A stretch of DNA of 29,536 bases from CAZJLP01 sp964546955 (lineage in GTDB: Bacteria > Verrucomicrobiota > Verrucomicrobiia > Opitutales > Opitutaceae), in contig CAZJLP010000062.1 in NCBI GenBank assembly GCA_964546955.1, positions 1-29,536 of the forward strand, read 5' to 3'. The position numbers were made by a program, and so were the translations under genes. Shown piece after piece: positions 1 to 7,077 of this stretch. The notes beneath the pieces were generated by a model. The model worked only from the letters and a program-made list of their open reading frames with translations, did not search any database and was not told where the DNA came from. Each line of letters opens with the position of its first letter. Within the stretch, counting starts at the first letter, position 1.

Positions 1-48
1 CTGATCCTTCTCGTGCACGATCGGGTACTGATCTATCCGCAGGAGTGA
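1..48 (+). CDS. C-terminal end of an unidentified protein (partial)
   Basis: An open frame enters from the left edge and stops with TGA at 46-48, giving the 15-residue tail LILLVHDRVLIYPQE. The piece is too short to identify. It could be the true end of a plus-strand gene or a chance frame. The next 20 bases are G-rich and run into a palindromic repeat, which fits the end of a gene. Confidence 0.3.
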   Translation: MILLVHDRVLIYPQE

Positions 49-60
49 TCGGGGGGCCTG

Positions 61-194
61 TTGGGGCGGCGGACCCGCCGTCGACGCGGAAAACCAAATC
101 AAGGCTACGCGTTCTAACGCCGTCTGGCGCTGCGCAGATGTTTGCGGGCTACGTTTTCCGCACGCGACGGCGAGTCCAGAGGCCTCGCCCTACT
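61..194. repeat. Palindromic intergenic repeat, family A, copy 1
   Basis: An imperfect inverted repeat: the left arm (about 70-96) and the right arm (about 152-190) share the complementary cores GCGGAAAAC/GTTTTCCGC and CCGTCG/CGACGG. The right end (165-193) matches 12501-12529 at 28 of 29 bases. The central segment 111-140 matches 12447-12476 at 24 of 30, in the same orientation. It is therefore a dispersed element of about 135 bp and not a simple terminator. It has no coding capacity. Confidence 0.75.
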
Positions 195-201
195 TTCTAG
201 C

Positions 202-239
202 CCCTCGCAAGAGTTTTTCAGAGCCTCGACCTGCGAGGG
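202..239. other. Perfect 8-bp stem with 22-nt loop downstream of the zinc-ribbon gene
   Basis: CCCTCGCA (202-209) and TGCGAGGG (232-239) are perfect complements. The site lies about 35 bp beyond the stop of the minus-strand zinc-ribbon gene. No U-tract follows on the minus strand, so this is at best a weak terminator or RNA 3'-end structure. The loop carries GAGTTTTTCAGAGCC, which on the other strand resembles the ends of the palindromic element at 5370-5509 (CTGAAAAAC). Confidence 0.3.
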
Positions 240-274
240 CCGCCGCCCAATCGTGCCCCGTCCTCGCGACGAGC

Positions 275-568
275 TCAGAACCAACTCAGCACGTACGGCG
301 CCAATAGCGCCAGCAGCACCACGATGCCGACCGCCCACCAAAACCAATCCCGCCGGCCCTGGGGGCGTCCGGGCTGCGCTTCGTCCCTCAGGTAACGCGC
401 GTGTGCCTCGCTCGTGCTTTCGTCTTCGGGCAAATCCAAACCGTCAGCGGTACTTTGTTCATCCCAGCCCGTACGTTCATCGGCGCCGCATTCGGGACAA
501 GCACGGGCTGTCGCCGGGATGTCGGCGCCGCAGATCGCACAAATCGGGGGAGCCTTGCGCGTCGCCAC
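275..568 (-). CDS. Zinc-ribbon protein with a C-terminal membrane anchor
   Basis: A 97-residue protein. The N-terminus carries two CxxC knuckles (Cys10/Cys13 and Cys24/Cys27, CAIC...CPEC) that should bind one zinc ion. An acidic, hydrophilic linker follows, and one hydrophobic segment at about 76-96 makes a tail anchor ending in SWF. Such double-zinc-ribbon tail-anchored proteins are common and mostly uncharacterised; the ribbon would face the cytoplasm. The start is GTG at 568, preceded by AAGGG in the sense strand, only 10 bp after the stop of the AI-2E family gene, so the two are probably co-transcribed. No specific function is assigned. Confidence 0.8.
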   Translation of the reverse strand: MATRKAPPICAICGADIPATARACPECGADERTGWDEQSTADGLDLPEDESTSEAHARYLRDEAQPGRPQGRRDWFWWAVGIVVLLALLAPYVLSWF

Positions 569-578
569 GGCTGAGCCC

Positions 579-1745
579 TTAACTTTGAGTGAAATACTTC
601 CGGTTGAGCAGGCGCCACGCCGTCACGAAGAACGCGGTCAACGGGATGGCGAGCACCATGCCGAGCACGCCATCGAAGGCCGTGCCCCAAAAAAAGATCG
701 CGACAATGATCATCAGCGGATGAAGACCGGTGCGGTCGCCCATGATCTTCGGCGTGAGGATCCAGCTTTCCACCGATTGGACGATCACTTTCACGAGCAG
801 GACCAGCATTACCAGTTGGATGCCTCCATCCGTTTGGAAGAAAGCGAGTGGAATTGTGACGGCGAGTCCGATGATTGTGCCGAGGTACGGAATGATATTC
901 AGCACGCCGAGAACGAGCCCGATAAACAGTCCGAACTTCAGTCCGATCGCGGTGAAGCCAGCCGCATATAAACCGCCCATGATCAGTCCGATCACCAACT
1001 GTCCGCGGAAAAAAGAAACGACGATGGCAACGAATTCGCGCACCAGGAATACCACATCGCTCCGGATCGGTTCCCGCAGAAACGGCAGGTTTTGCGGCAA
1101 TTTGCGACCGAAGTCGCGTTTCGTCAGAAGGAAAAAGAAAAGGTAGATCGGAATGACCGAAAGGGCGGTGATGAAATGCAGCACCGACGCGAAGCTGTTG
1201 TTGATCACCACCAGAGAGGGAACGATCAAGGAAGCCATTTTGCCCAGTTGGGTGCGGACGGACTCGACGGCCCCGCTCACAAACGCGTTTGCCATCACGC
1301 GATCGAAAGCGAGTACCCAGTTGGGATAATTGGCCTTCACGTAGGTGACGGCGTTCGTCCACAACTCGGGCAGCGACGTGATGAATTCGACGATCTGCGC
1401 AGCCAGCGGCGGTATGATCGAGACGAGAAAAGCCGTCACCAGACAGATGAAAGCGCCGTAAAGGACCAGAACGGCCGCGAGCCGCCGCCCTTTGAAGCGT
1501 TTTTCAAGGACATCGACCATGGGCCGTAAAATGAGGGCGAGTATTCCGGCGACGGCCAGCGGCCAGAGGACATTGGCGAAGAAGCCGATCACCCGGCCAA
1601 AGAGGACGATCAGGGTGATGATCAGCGCGGCCGATGCGACAAAGGCGAACAGCGCGAGGCAGAAAGCAAATACGCGACGCTGGCCGTCCGTAAAAAGCGG
1701 CATGTCGCGCGCTGGAGGAGAATTCGCGGGCTCGGCCTCAGGCAT
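579..1745 (-). CDS. AI-2E/PerM family transporter
   Basis: A polytopic inner-membrane protein of the PerM/AI-2E exporter family (Pfam PF01594). There is a short polar N-terminus, a paired helix block over roughly residues 30-90, a soluble-looking loop over about 110-180 (with the LPELW and YPNWV segments), and a further set of helices to the C-terminus. The motif NIIPYLG, typical of the family, lies near residue 290. Members have been linked to autoinducer-2 export, sodium/proton antiport or unknown substrates, so the substrate here is open. ATG at 1745 gives 388 residues; an in-frame TTG at 1760 would add five. Neither has a clear Shine-Dalgarno sequence. It is separated from the RND exporter upstream by about 180 bp and probably has its own promoter or is read through. 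The zinc-ribbon gene follows at once. Confidence 0.9.
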   Translation of the reverse strand: MPEAEPANSPPARDMPLFTDGQRRVFAFCLALFAFVASAALIITLIVLFGRVIGFFANVLWPLAVAGILALILRPMVDVLEKRFKGRRLAAVLVLYGAFICLVTAFLVSIIPPLAAQIVEFITSLPELWTNAVTYVKANYPNWVLAFDRVMANAFVSGAVESVRTQLGKMASLIVPSLVVINNSFASVLHFITALSVIPIYLFFFLLTKRDFGRKLPQNLPFLREPIRSDVVFLVREFVAIVVSFFRGQLVIGLIMGGLYAAGFTAIGLKFGLFIGLVLGVLNIIPYLGTIIGLAVTIPLAFFQTDGGIQLVMLVLLVKVIVQSVESWILTPKIMGDRTGLHPLMIIVAIFFWGTAFDGVLGMVLAIPLTAFFVTAWRLLNRKYFTQS

Positions 1746-1925
1746 GTTCGACAGCGTCAAACAAAACGCGGTGGACGCAATGCGAAAGGCTATTCCAAAG
1801 CGGGGGCTTGTTTCCTCTGGCGCGGATAAGCCTGCCCGAGTCTTTCTCTCTATCCTTTATCTTTCTCTTTCTCTCGGGGTGTTGCCGATCGGTCCCCGGG
1901 ACTGCCGCCCTCGGACCCCATTCCC

Positions 1926-4259
1926 TCAAGTGCCTTCCGTCTGCCGCTTGCGGTACAACCACCTGGCCATCGCGGGGAGCACCACGATGGCTCCCAGCAT
2001 ATTCACGAGAAACATGAAGGTCAGGAGCACTCCCATGTCGGCCTGGAACTTTAGCTCGGAGAAAATCCACATGCCCACCCCGATCGCCAGGGTGAGGCCG
2101 GTGAAGACCACCGCGCTGCCGGTTTGGGTGAAGGCGTAGTACATCGCCTCCTCCAGGGATTTCCCTTCGGCCATCGATTCCTGAAGTTTGGCAAAAAGAT
2201 AGATGCCGTAGTCCACACCGATGCCGACCCCGAGGGCCACGACCGGCAGCGTGGACGTCTTCAAGCCGATATCCAGGTAAACCATGACGACGTACGAGAG
2301 GTAGGAAACCAAGACCAAGGGTACCACGATGCACACAGTGGCGCGCAGCGAGCGGAACGTGAGGAGGCAGAGCAGAATGACCGTGCCGTAGACCCACATC
2401 ACGATCGGATACTGCGCCGCGTCGACCACTTCGTTGGTCGCCGCCATGACCCCAGCATTGCCGCTGGCCAACTGAAAATTTGCCTTCCCTTCGGCATTCG
2501 CCGCCTGGAACGCCTTAACTGTGTCAGTGATGAGGCGAAGCGTCTCGGCCTTGTGATCGGTCAAAAATACGAGCATAGGCATCACGCTGCCGTCCACGTT
2601 GATCAGTCCGGTTGACGTCTCGATCGGCGAGATGGCCTGCGCGAGCGCTTGTGTATTACGGGGGAGAATACGCCATTTCAACGAGCCCTCGTTCCAGCCC
2701 GCATTGACGATCTTTGCAATGGAGGAAAGGCTGAGCACCTTTTTGACGCACGACAGCTCGCGGAGACGACCCTCGAGCCGGTCCATGGTCGAGACCACAT
2801 CGTAGTCGACGCATCCGTTGGGGCCCGCTTCGACGAGGATCGATAGGATATCCGCGCTGTTGTCGAATTCGGACGTGATGACATGTGTATCGCGATTGTA
2901 ACGCGAGGTTTGTCGCAGCTCGGGCACACCCGCATGCAAATCGCCGATTCTCACTTTCGCCGACTCGATATACCCGTAGATGCCCAGTCCGAGAGACACG
3001 AGGAGAATGGCGCTCGATGGGACCGGTCGCATGATGATCAAAACTTTTCGCCACCACGCATCCGTGATGGTCCTGCGCTTTGCGACGAGCTCTTTATAGC
3101 TTTGCGGCAACGACTGGTAAGAAAGGAGAAGCGGGAGGAGTAAGATGTTCGTGACGATGATGAAAGCGACTCCCAGCGAGGCCGTGATCGCAAGTTCCTG
3201 GATCGTCTGGATTTTGATCACCAACATGGTGATGAAGCCGAAAGTATCCGTGATCAGCGCGACCGAACCGGCCACGAAGAGCTGTCGGAATGCTCCTCGA
3301 GCAGCCTGTTCGCTGTTCTTCCCTTCGAAGGTTTCGGCGCGGAACGCCCGTACCATTTGAACGGCGTGGCTGACGCCAATGGCAAAGACCAGGAAGGGCA
3401 CCAGAATCGACAGCGGGTCGATGCCAAAACCCAGTGCATTGACCGCTCCCATTTGCCAAACCACGGCCACGAACGAGCAGACCAGTGGCCAAAGGGTCAG
3501 CTTGATCGATCGTGAATAAAGATAAACGAGCAGGGCGGTGACGACGAACGAAATGAGAAAGAAAAACAGGACGTTGCGCGCGCCGCTGGCGATGTCGCCC
3601 ATCACTGTCGCGAAACCAATGATATGCACGTCAACCTTGTCGCTCGCGAATTTCTTGCGGAGTCGCTCTTCCAATTCCCCTGCAATCTTCAGATAATTGA
3701 GCCGTTGGCCGGTCGCGGGGTCGATCTCGAGGAGTTGGGCGCGGATGATGGCTCCGCTGTAGTCGTTGGCGACGAGCTCCCCGACTTTGCCCGACTTCGT
3801 GGTGTTCTCCCGCACCTTTGCGAAGCCTTCCGGGGTCGGCTGGAAATCCGCCGGGATGACATTTCCGCCCGCGAACCCATCCTCCACCACTTCGATGTAC
3901 CGTACGTTGGGCGTGAAGAGAGATTGTACCTGGCTGCGATCGACCCCTGAGATGAAGAACACTTCGTCGGTGGCGGATTTGAGCGTGTCAAAGAAGTCGG
4001 GAGTGAAGATATCGCCGTCTTTGGCCATCAGGGCGATCAGCACTCGATTGGCTCCACCGAACTGGTCCTGGTACTTGGTGAAGACCTTGATGTACGGGTG
4101 TTCGAGCGGAAGTCCCTTGTTGTAACTCGCGTCGACGTGAGTGCGGGCGGCGAAGATCGCCATCACGGCCGTCACGACGATGAACATGACCAGAAGAGGT
4201 AGCCGCCGCCGAAAGAGAAAATTTTCGACAGCAAGAGTGATGCGGCTCGGCTGGGACAT
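1926..4259 (-). CDS. RND/MMPL-type inner-membrane exporter
   Basis: A 777-residue RND-superfamily protein of the single-polypeptide exporter type (COG1033/MMPL-like). TM1 is at about 21-38. A periplasmic domain covers about 40-228, TM2-TM6 about 229-380, TM7 about 415-430, a second periplasmic domain about 431-615, and TM8-TM12 about 619-762. TM10 has the proton-relay signature GVGIGVDYGIYL (Asp683-Tyr684). The equivalent TM4 site reads FAIGVSHAVQ and lacks the acidic residue, so the two halves are asymmetric. The ATG at 4259 overlaps the stop of the YCF48-like gene (TGATG), which indicates translational coupling. With the DUF1302, DUF1329 and YCF48-like genes upstream it forms a probable export system across the envelope, perhaps for a lipid or other hydrophobic compound. 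Family is clear; substrate is unknown. Confidence 0.92.
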   Translation of the reverse strand: MSQPSRITLAVENFLFRRRLPLLVMFIVVTAVMAIFAARTHVDASYNKGLPLEHPYIKVFTKYQDQFGGANRVLIALMAKDGDIFTPDFFDTLKSATDEVFFISGVDRSQVQSLFTPNVRYIEVVEDGFAGGNVIPADFQPTPEGFAKVRENTTKSGKVGELVANDYSGAIIRAQLLEIDPATGQRLNYLKIAGELEERLRKKFASDKVDVHIIGFATVMGDIASGARNVLFFFLISFVVTALLVYLYSRSIKLTLWPLVCSFVAVVWQMGAVNALGFGIDPLSILVPFLVFAIGVSHAVQMVRAFRAETFEGKNSEQAARGAFRQLFVAGSVALITDTFGFITMLVIKIQTIQELAITASLGVAFIIVTNILLLPLLLSYQSLPQSYKELVAKRRTITDAWWRKVLIIMRPVPSSAILLVSLGLGIYGYIESAKVRIGDLHAGVPELRQTSRYNRDTHVITSEFDNSADILSILVEAGPNGCVDYDVVSTMDRLEGRLRELSCVKKVLSLSSIAKIVNAGWNEGSLKWRILPRNTQALAQAISPIETSTGLINVDGSVMPMLVFLTDHKAETLRLITDTVKAFQAANAEGKANFQLASGNAGVMAATNEVVDAAQYPIVMWVYGTVILLCLLTFRSLRATVCIVVPLVLVSYLSYVVMVYLDIGLKTSTLPVVALGVGIGVDYGIYLFAKLQESMAEGKSLEEAMYYAFTQTGSAVVFTGLTLAIGVGMWIFSELKFQADMGVLLTFMFLVNMLGAIVVLPAMARWLYRKRQTEGT

Positions 4260-5257
4260 CAGCGTGGCAAAAATGGGAGGGTTTGTCGCCGGGCTGCGCG
4301 TTCATGCGCCCGCACAAGGGCGGACTTTTGCGGCGTCCGAGCCAAGGGTGCTTCGAGCGGGTGCGCTCCGGCCTCGCCCAGCGCGATTACTGTGCCGTCA
4401 GGAGCCTCCAGCAGTTCCGCCACCGGGGTGATCAGACCCGCCTTCCAGGACTCGAACGTATCCCCGTTGTCGCGGCTGAGCAGAAAAACCCGAGCGCCGC
4501 CAGCGACAACGATCGTGCCGGATTTCAGGCGGACCGCGGTGTTGAGTATGCTCGCGGCTCGCGTTTCCCTCCGGGACCACGTCTGCCCGCCGTCGGCCGT
4601 CAAAAAAATATTGCCTCTCAACCCGTACGCAAGGGCGCGATCGGGCGACAAGGAGAGGACGCCATAAAACGATCCTTCGTAGCCGGTCGAGAGTTGCGAA
4701 CGCTCGTAGTGCGGGCCTGTAAGCCGCACGAGGGTTCCTCGTTCACCGGCCACGACGACACTCCCGTCGAGCAAGCGTGTGATGCGGTTGAGGTGCAGCT
4801 CCTCGTCCAAAATCGTCTTTGCGGTCCAGGTTTTGCCACCGTCGGACGTGAAGTAGAAAGCGCCGAAACCGCCCACCGCGATGACTCGCTGCCGATCGAG
4901 AGCCAGGACGTCCAGCAAGGAGGTCTCTTTTTTCCCGGTCGAGAATTGGAGCGCCCACGTATGGCCGCCGTCCGAGGTGTTCAGGATCGCGCCGTCGTGT
5001 CCAACCGCCCAACCGTGCGTGGCGTCGGCGAAAGAAACACCGGTCAGAGTAGCGTGCACCGGGCTCGATACACGCGTCCAGGCTTTGCCCGAATCCTGCG
5101 AACGAACGATTGTGCCCCGTTCCCCCACGGCCACGACCGCGGAACCGACCACCGTGCCATCGAGCAGCAGCCCGCGAAACGTCGGCTCAGCGGCCGCAGT
5201 CCTCACCGCGCCCGCACCTACGAGCAATGCCAAAAGCAGAAGCGTGGGGTTAGTCAT
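4259..5257 (-). CDS. Secreted YCF48-like beta-propeller protein
   Basis: A 332-residue exported protein with a signal peptide (residues 1-23, ending AAA before EPTF). The mature part carries repeated Asp-box turns of the BNR/YCF48 type: SQDSGKAW (53-60), TSDGGHTW (94-101), TSDGGKTW (137-144), TADGGQTW (220-227) and a weaker SRDNGDTF (261-268). Each is preceded by a hydrophobic V-A-V-G strand. This predicts a periplasmic beta-propeller. YCF48/HCF136 proteins in phototrophs help assemble photosystem II; in heterotrophs relatives sit beside RND exporters with DUF1302 and DUF1329 genes, where an accessory or assembly role is likely but unproven. The stop overlaps the exporter start by one base. 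The upstream gap holds palindromic repeats that separate it from DUF1329. Confidence 0.88.
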   Translation of the reverse strand: MTNPTLLLLALLVGAGAVRTAAAEPTFRGLLLDGTVVGSAVVAVGERGTIVRSQDSGKAWTRVSSPVHATLTGVSFADATHGWAVGHDGAILNTSDGGHTWALQFSTGKKETSLLDVLALDRQRVIAVGGFGAFYFTSDGGKTWTAKTILDEELHLNRITRLLDGSVVVAGERGTLVRLTGPHYERSQLSTGYEGSFYGVLSLSPDRALAYGLRGNIFLTADGGQTWSRRETRAASILNTAVRLKSGTIVVAGGARVFLLSRDNGDTFESWKAGLITPVAELLEAPDGTVIALGEAGAHPLEAPLARTPQKSALVRAHERAARRQTLPFLPR

Positions 5258-5361
5258 TCAGTCTCAGCAGAGCGAACTTGGGCGGTGTCAGGAGTCGGTT
5301 CAACAGTGGAGTTCCGTGTGCGGTGAATGAGTGCCGTGGGAGCCTTGGCCGTCTTTGTCTT

Positions 5362-5517
5362 AAGGAGCCTCTGAAAAACGGCGTTTGAGGTGGAGCGCGA
5401 TCTCCGAGCGCGCTGTTGGAAGTATTCTTACGGAAGCTGCGGAGGCCAATACCAACGCGCTCGGAGATCGCGTTCCACCTCGATCCAGTACTCACCACGT
5501 TTTTCAGAACTTCCTTT
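5362..5517. repeat. MITE-like palindromic element
   Basis: The outer ends are a perfect 11-bp inverted repeat, TCTGAAAAACG at 5370-5380 and CGTTTTTCAGA at 5499-5509. A further imperfect match (AAGGAGCC against AAGGAAGT) extends it to about 5362 and 5517. Inside lies a second, longer inverted pair: 5387-5419 and 5452-5481, both carrying the core CGCGATCTCCGAGCGCG with a few changes. The whole could fold into one long hairpin with a loop of about 32 nt. No transposase is encoded, so it would be a non-autonomous element. Confidence 0.75.
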
Positions 5518-5617
5518 AATCTTTCCTCCTCAGGCACGGTCAGGGCACTCCCGTTGCGGTCTATGTTCGGTTCCGAAACGCAGGCGCGTGGCTTTTCCGT
5601 AGAGGAGGAAAGATTAA
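5516..5617. repeat. Perfect 16-bp inverted repeat with 70-bp spacer
   Basis: TTAATCTTTCCTCCTC (5516-5531) and GAGGAGGAAAGATTAA (5602-5617) are exact reverse complements. The pair abuts the palindromic element on its left. The arms contain GAGGAGG, which on the minus strand would resemble a strong Shine-Dalgarno sequence if a start codon lay nearby, but none is convincing. Confidence 0.8.
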
Positions 5618-5712
5618 GAGAAGAAGACAGAACCGATCCGTTATCATCACGAGCCGCCTCCGGAACCGTTCCCCCTGCATCTACAAGAAACGTTGCTGCC
5701 GCGATGACACGC

Positions 5713-7062
5713 TCAACGCACGCCTTCGCGGCTCAAGGAGGCCGTGGTATAGTCGGCCGCGGTGCGCTTGATCGTGAAGTCGTACATCTTCCCTTCATTG
5801 TCCAAACCGATCGCGAGGTATCGGCCGGCCTGCAAGTCGGTATGAACTTCGAGCGTGCTCCAGAAGGTGGGCACCTCGTAGTAGTTGATGCAGTGCGCCT
5901 CGGACACGCGCCAGAGTTGACCGCGTCCGTCGTACTGATCGACCGCGAGCACCTGCCAGCTATCCTCGTCCACGTAGAACGTGCGGCGAGCGTAGCTGTG
6001 GCGGACCCCCGGTTTAAGCGTCGCTTCGACCACCCACACGCGGTGCAGCTCGTAACGAGTGAAATCCTGATTGATGTGCAGCGGCCTTAGGATTTCCGCG
6101 CTTTTGCGGTCCTTGCTGTGCAGCTGGTAGGAGTTGTAGGGAACGATCAGCTCTTTTTTGCCGACGAGCTTCCATTCGTAGCGGTCGGGCGCGCCGTTGA
6201 ACATGTCGAACTGATCGTTGGTGCGCATCCCGTCCGAGTTCGTGCCCGGATTGTCGTAGCCGACGTCGGGCGCCCGGCGCACCCGGCGTTGACCCGGATT
6301 ATAGGTCCAGGCGCGGCGAAATTCCTTCACCTGGTCCATTGTCTCGTGCACGAGCACAATCGTGCCCGCGAGGCGGGCGGGACCCACGACGCTCTGCTTG
6401 AAGTAGAGAATCGTGTTGTCCAGCGATTGTTCGGTGACGTCGGGGCGGACGTAGTTGAAGAGAAATTCGTCCTGAAATTCCACAATCGAATAGGCTCCAT
6501 TCCGCTGCGGCGCGGCTTGGCCGATGTAGCGAATCGCCGCTTCGCCGCGATAACGAAGCAGGTGGTTCCAGATTACCTCGAGCCCGTTCTGCGGCACCGG
6601 GAAGGGAATGCCGATCAACGCGCCTTCCACGCCGGCCCCGTTGTTCGACAGCTTCGCGGTCGGCGCGATCTTCCGGGTGGCTTCGTAAATACGCGCGGGA
6701 GCGGACGCACTGCGCCGGGTAGGGTAAAACGGCATCTTGTAGGTGCCGTAAGCCTTCAACAGCGCGACGTGACCGGCGGTCAGTTTGGCTTCGTACTGCC
6801 CGAGATTGGCCGCGGTGATCGTGTCGATCGGTTTGTCGTTCGCGAAGGGGTCGGCATGGTGGTCGCCGCGCTTGTAACCGGCGGGAGGAGCGGTAATGCC
6901 GCCCTCCCAAGCAGGGATGGAGCCGTCGGCGTTGGCGCTGATCTCGGCTCCGAGAGGGCTCAGTTCCTTGCCCAAGCGGGCGAGATCGGCCTCGCTGATC
7001 GCCGCCTGTGCGGCAATAACCGGCAGCGCGAGGGCTAGCATATGGCGGATTTTTAGCAGCAT
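5713..7062 (-). CDS. DUF1329 periplasmic protein
   Basis: A 449-residue exported protein of the DUF1329 family (PF07044). A signal peptide covers about residues 1-20 (ending AAQA). The mature N-terminus has the family pattern of LSPLGAE, IPAWEGGI and PPAGY, and the body has the conserved YKMPFYPTRR-like and WVVEATLKPGVRH segments. The family is thought to have a LolB/LolA-like half-barrel fold able to hold a hydrophobic ligand, which suggests periplasmic carriage between inner and outer membrane; this is family-level inference. It starts 15 bp after the DUF1302 stop and is surely co-transcribed with it. ATG at 7062 is preferred because it gives a normal signal peptide. Confidence 0.92.
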   Translation of the reverse strand: MLLKIRHMLALALPVIAAQAAISEADLARLGKELSPLGAEISANADGSIPAWEGGITAPPAGYKRGDHHADPFANDKPIDTITAANLGQYEAKLTAGHVALLKAYGTYKMPFYPTRRSASAPARIYEATRKIAPTAKLSNNGAGVEGALIGIPFPVPQNGLEVIWNHLLRYRGEAAIRYIGQAAPQRNGAYSIVEFQDEFLFNYVRPDVTEQSLDNTILYFKQSVVGPARLAGTIVLVHETMDQVKEFRRAWTYNPGQRRVRRAPDVGYDNPGTNSDGMRTNDQFDMFNGAPDRYEWKLVGKKELIVPYNSYQLHSKDRKSAEILRPLHINQDFTRYELHRVWVVEATLKPGVRHSYARRTFYVDEDSWQVLAVDQYDGRGQLWRVSEAHCINYYEVPTFWSTLEVHTDLQAGRYLAIGLDNEGKMYDFTIKRTAADYTTASLSREGVR

Positions 7063-7077
7063 GGGCGGAACGTGGTG

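Larger units (their letters stand above)
5258..5712. other. 455-bp repeat-filled gap between the DUF1329 and YCF48-like genes
   Basis: This stretch holds no convincing gene. It contains a palindromic element at 5362-5517 and an adjoining 16-bp inverted repeat at 5516-5617. A minus-strand open frame at 5250-5537 has a GTG start but is mostly the translated palindrome, so I do not call it a gene. The flanking genes point the same way, so the repeats appear to have been inserted into, or to have grown within, an operon. Confidence 0.7.

Noticed and set aside
5250..5537. 95-codon minus-strand frame between DUF1329 and the YCF48-like gene
   Set aside because: Most of it is the translation of the palindromic element. 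It overlaps the start of the YCF48-like gene and matches no family I recognise.
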